Assembly: GCF_029076845.1 (NCBI RefSeq)
Contig: NZ_JARESE010000049.1
Span: 1-64,000 of the forward strand
Direction of reading: 5' to 3'
Length of the DNA: 64,000 bases
Origin: Novosphingobium album (ex Liu et al. 2023)
GTDB taxonomy: Bacteria; Pseudomonadota; Alphaproteobacteria; Sphingomonadales; Sphingomonadaceae
Under the pieces are notes generated by a model, which did no database searches, had not been told where the DNA came from, and was given only the letters and a program-made list of their open reading frames with translations. How positions within the stretch are numbered: the first letter of the stretch is position 1; each line of letters opens with the position of its first letter. This document shows positions 61,424 through 64,000 of the stretch, one piece after another. A program made the translations under genes and the position numbers.

Positions 61424-61579
61424 CACCTCTCTTTCCGGCCCCCGTGCCCACACGGGGTGTCCGGCGCGTCGCCCGCAAGGATACCCGATCAAGGCCGTTT
61501 CGGCCTTCTTCGGTTTCACAGCGGCCGGGGCAGGTTGTTTCGGCTCGTTTTCGGGCAATTGGATTTAGGTAAGGGCACC

Positions 61580-61975
61580 ATGTTCGCAGTAGTGCGCACG
61601 GGCGGCAAGCAGTATCGGGTTGCCGCCGGAGACAAGATCGCGGTCGAGAAGCTGGCGGGTGAAGCCGGTGAGACGATCACTCTGGGCGACGTCCTGCTCG
61701 CCGGCAGCGAAGGCGAGATCGCCGACGCGGCGGGTGTCACGGTTTCGGCCGAGATCATCGCGCAGGCGAAGAGCGAGAAGGTGATCGTCTTCAAGAAGCG
61801 TCGCCGCCACAACTATCGCCGCAAGGCCGGCCATCGCCAGCAGATGACGCTGCTGCGCATCCTCTCGGTCGGTGGCGAGGACAAGAAGGCCGCCAAGCCG
61901 AAGAAGGCCGCCGCCAAGCCCGCTGGCGAAGCGGAAGCTCCCGCCGTCGAAGCCCCCGCGGCCGACGCCGAATAA
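61580..61975 (+). CDS. rplU: 50S ribosomal protein L21
   Basis: A 131-residue L21 with [14 protein letters not shown] and the RNA-binding [16 protein letters not shown] Lys/Ala/Glu-rich tail (about 103-131) extends beyond the E. coli length of 103, as in many alphaproteobacteria. The ATG at 61580 is obvious from homology. Confidence 0.98.
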   Translation: MFAVVRTGGKQYRVAAGDKIAVEKLAGEAGETITLGDVLLAGSEGEIADAAGVTVSAEIIAQAKSEKVIVFKKRRRHNYRRKAGHRQQMTLLRILSVGGEDKKAAKPKKAAAKPAGEAEAPAVEAPAADAE

Positions 61976-61993
61976 GATCTGGAGTAGTACGAG

Positions 61994-62263
61994 ATGGCAC
62001 ACAAGAAAGCTGGCGGTTCATCGCGTAACGGTCGCGACTCCGCGGGCCGTCGCCTCGGCGTGAAGAAGTTCGGCGGTCAGGAAGTGGTCGGCGGCAACAT
62101 CATCATTCGCCAGCGCGGCACCAAGGTCTATCCCGGCGTCAATGTCGGCATGGGCAAGGATCATACGCTGTTCGCCCTCGCCGAGGGCCGCGTGCGTTTC
62201 CACGATGGCAAGCTGGGCCGTAAATACGTCTCGGTAGACGCCATGGCGGAAGCCGCCGAATAA
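61994..62263 (+). CDS. rpmA: 50S ribosomal protein L27
   Basis: An 89-residue L27 beginning [16 protein letters not shown], with the N-terminal tail that reaches the peptidyl transferase centre intact and no cleaved extension. It follows rplU by 18 bases in the standard pair. Confidence 0.98.
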   Translation: MAHKKAGGSSRNGRDSAGRRLGVKKFGGQEVVGGNIIIRQRGTKVYPGVNVGMGKDHTLFALAEGRVRFHDGKLGRKYVSVDAMAEAAE

Positions 62264-62333
62264 TCGGATGGTCGATGACGGGGCCATCCTGCGGGATTGG
62301 CCCTGCCGGACGCACTGAAGCCCGGCCAGCGTG

Positions 62334-62364
62334 AAGGGAGAGGGCCAGTCCCGCTCCCTTTTTT
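62334..62364 (+). terminator. rho-independent terminator after rplU-rpmA
   Basis: AAGGGAG (62334-62340) pairs with CTCCCTT (62354-62360) around a 13-base loop and is followed by a run of six T (62359-62364). Confidence 0.75.
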
Positions 62365-62491
62365 CGTGTCTCCCTCACTTTGCCGGCACGATCCGCGTGG
62401 AAATGCGTTCCGCGTCGTAAACTGCCGTAACGCCAGTGTAATCCGCGTCGCCTAAGCGGCCGGCGCGGGGCAGACGAGTGGAGGAATTCGC

Positions 62492-63049
62492 ATGTTCGTT
62501 CGCAGCCCAAGGCTGTTCCTGCGCCCGCCCTGGGCCGAGGACTGGCGCGAGATCCGCGCGGGCATCGCCGACGAGGCGATCGTGCGCAACCTCGCGACCG
62601 TGCCGTGGCCCTATACCGAGGATCACGCCCGCCAGTTCGCGCAACAGGCGCAGGAGCGGCATTTGCCGCATTTCCTGATGACGCTGCCGGATGTGCCCCA
62701 GGCGCCGGTTATCGGTTGCATCGGGCTTTCGCGGCGCGAGCGCGGCGAAGTCGAGCTGGGCTACTGGGTCGCGCGCGCGCACTGGGGCCGGGGCTATGCC
62801 AGCGAGGCGGCCCGTGCCGTGCTGCCGCTCGCCCGGATGCTGGGCCACAGGCGGATCGTCGCCGGCCACTTCGCGGACAATCCGGCCTCGGGCCGGGTGC
62901 TGCTTAAGGCTGGCTTCCGCCCGACCGGCTTTCGGGCCGAGCGTTACAGCGAGGGGCGCAAGGCGCTGGCGCAGACGGTCGAATACGCGCTCTCGCTGGA
63001 TGCGCCGTGCGATTTCGATGGCGACGAGCCGCTTTCGATGGCGGCCTGA
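62492..63049 (+). CDS. GNAT-family N-acetyltransferase (RimJ-like)
   Basis: A 185-residue GNAT enzyme. The acetyl-CoA loop is near G-R-G-Y-A-S-E-A-A-R-A-V-L, with E-L-G-Y-W-V in the preceding strand. The opening M-F-V-R-S-P-R-L-F-L-R-P-P is typical of RimJ/RimL-like members. The substrate is unknown. It is paralogous to the next gene. Confidence 0.87.
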   Translation: MFVRSPRLFLRPPWAEDWREIRAGIADEAIVRNLATVPWPYTEDHARQFAQQAQERHLPHFLMTLPDVPQAPVIGCIGLSRRERGEVELGYWVARAHWGRGYASEAARAVLPLARMLGHRRIVAGHFADNPASGRVLLKAGFRPTGFRAERYSEGRKALAQTVEYALSLDAPCDFDGDEPLSMAA

Positions 63050-63194
63050 AGAGGCGCTTCGAACCGGGCGAGGGGGCCGCGTCAGGCCCCCTTCCGGGGC
63101 ATCGCGCGCGCTGCCCATCCTGACGCAATTGTCGTGCAATCCGCGCCTGCTTCCGCCATGGTCCGTCATGCGGGAAGAAGGATGGAAAGACACA

Positions 63195-63782
63195 ATGTTC
63201 ATCCGCACGGAGAGGCTTTTCCTCCGGCCAGGCTGGCCGGAAGATCTGGACGAATTGCTGGCGGTGCTGCGCGATGACGCGGTCCTGCGCAATCTTGCGC
63301 TCGCGCCGCTGCCGGGCACGGCCGAGGAGGCGCGCGAATACCTCGCGCGGCCACGCCACCGGCTGCTGCCCAACTTCTTCATCTATGCGCGAAGCTTCGG
63401 CGGCCCGCGCCTGGTCGGCGGGATCGGGCTGGGGCGCGATGGCGACGATGTGGAACTGGGCTACTGGATCGTGCGGGCCCATCGCGGCAAGGGCTATGCG
63501 GCCGAAGCGGTGCGCGCGGTGCTGGCGCAGGCGCGGATGCTGGGCCATCGCCAGATCGTCGCGCGCCATTTCGCGGATAACGAGACATCGGCGCGCGTGC
63601 TGGAAAGCACCGGCTTCAAGCCCACCGGGGAAACCCGCCCGCGCTTCAGCACCGGGCGCGGCGGGGAAGCGCCCGCGATGCTCTATGTGGCGGTGCTGTC
63701 GGAAAATTCCGCGCGGCCCGATGGCGCCGGCACGCGCGCGCGCCGGAATCCGGGGCCGGAGCAATACCTCAAGCGAGCTTGA
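63195..63782 (+). CDS. second GNAT-family N-acetyltransferase, paralogue
   Basis: A 195-residue GNAT enzyme with the same layout as the previous gene: M-F-I-R-T-E-R-L-F-L-R-P-G-W, E-L-G-Y-W-I-V and G-K-G-Y-A-A-E-A-V-R-A-V-L. The shared blocks, including A-R-M-L-G-H and H-F-A-D-N, show tandem duplication followed by divergence. The ATG at 63195 is chosen because it matches the paralogue start; ATG 63168 is an alternative. The last 14 bases overlap the convergent ygfZ gene. Confidence 0.87.
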   Translation: MFIRTERLFLRPGWPEDLDELLAVLRDDAVLRNLALAPLPGTAEEAREYLARPRHRLLPNFFIYARSFGGPRLVGGIGLGRDGDDVELGYWIVRAHRGKGYAAEAVRAVLAQARMLGHRQIVARHFADNETSARVLESTGFKPTGETRPRFSTGRGGEAPAMLYVAVLSENSARPDGAGTRARRNPGPEQYLKRA

Positions 63783-64000
63783 GCCAGTCCGGTGCCAGCG
63801 CGGGATCGATATCCTCGATCCGCAAATGATCGACCGCGAGGGCCAGTTCGGGATAGGCGGCGCGGCGGCGCTTCTCGTCCGAACGGCCCAGCGGCACGAC
63901 GATCAGCCGGCGGTTGACCTTCTGCCGCCAGTTCATCCGCGCGGTGTTTTCCTGCCCCACGTAGCAGCCCTTGGCAAAGTTCACGCCGTTCAGCTCGACC
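63769..64000 (-). CDS. ygfZ: YgfZ/GcvT-like folate-binding protein, 3' part
   Basis: The window ends inside this gene; only the C-terminal 76 residues are present and the start is beyond 64000. The motif K-G-C-Y-V-G-Q-E is the YgfZ signature (also called CAF17 or IBA57), whose Cys is needed for function. These folate-dependent proteins support Fe-S enzymes. It is read on the minus strand. Confidence 0.9.
   Translation of the reverse strand, partial: VELNGVNFAKGCYVGQENTARMNWRQKVNRRLIVVPLGRSDEKRRRAAYPELALAVDHLRIEDIDPALAPDWLKLA

Larger units (their letters stand above)
61257..61579. other. 323-bp gap holding the rplU promoter region
   Basis: No gene is supported here. It contains an imperfect 23-base direct repeat (61327-61349 and 61353-61375, two differences), a -35/-10 pair at 61395-61423, and a leader of about 150 bases before rplU with no recognised riboswitch. 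Confidence 0.5.

Overview
This window reads as a high-GC alphaproteobacterial chromosome, most likely a nitrogen-fixing sphingomonad (Novosphingobium/Sphingomonas type). That call is inference. It rests on the GC-rich codon use, three large TonB-dependent receptors, the pyrE-pdxJ-acpS-lepB order, the ctaCD-ctaB-ctaG-ctaE oxidase cluster, PmtA-type phosphatidylcholine synthesis, and an alphaproteobacterial oxygen-sensitive NifA.

Region 1 (1-14650) is a nitrogen-fixation island. It opens inside an operon that probably began with nifEN: nifX, a DUF269 gene, a small CCE_0567-type gene, fdxB, nifQ, a group III truncated haemoglobin, a Rieske ferredoxin and a flavodoxin-fold quinone reductase. A divergent regulatory region at 4229-4405 carries two exact TGT-N10-ACA NifA sites and a near-perfect sigma-54 promoter. 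The promoter drives iscN-nifU-nifS-nifV-cysE-nifW-fixABCX. The same region probably also serves an unrecognised gene on the other strand (3558-4166). nifA closes the island and carries the complete C-x11-C-x19-C-x4-C oxygen-sensing motif.

Region 2 (14680-22067) holds a palindromic extragenic element, a secreted phosphodiesterase/phosphatase-like protein, a TonB receptor with a signalling (STN) domain and its FecI/FecR regulators, and an AraC-type regulator whose 3' end lies in a perfect 63-bp tandem duplication. Region 3 (22146-28533) looks like a molybdenum-acquisition locus: modABC, a one-domain ModE-like regulator, a di-haem MbnH/MauG-like enzyme coupled to an unrecognised exported protein, and a divergent TonB receptor. 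Two look-alike palindromes with ModE-type geometry sit in front of modA and between the exported-protein gene and the receptor. They suggest the receptor is an outer-membrane molybdenum importer, which would supply FeMo-co (with NifQ) and the molybdenum cofactor (moaA, moaD and moaE lie at 58669-60377).

Region 4 (28571-36296) has a PhoD phosphatase behind a TonB receptor with a possible Pho box, then an SDR, an SMP-30-type lactonase and a divergent cytochrome P450. Region 5 (36352-44678) is housekeeping: rsmD, a pseudouridine synthase, an AmpG-like permease, ruvX, DUF3089, an AI-2E-type membrane protein, lepB, acpS, pdxJ and pyrE. Region 6 (44762-51318) is the aa3-type cytochrome oxidase operon with assembly factors, including a 38-residue membrane protein. 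Region 7 (51490-64000) holds thrC, two methyltransferases (one PmtA), an Mpo1-like membrane protein, an aminotransferase, psd, folB, a Rossmann-like fragment, moaADE, a lipoprotein, rplU-rpmA, two paralogous acetyltransferases and the 3' part of ygfZ. No tRNA, rRNA, CRISPR array, transposase or prophage gene was recognised.
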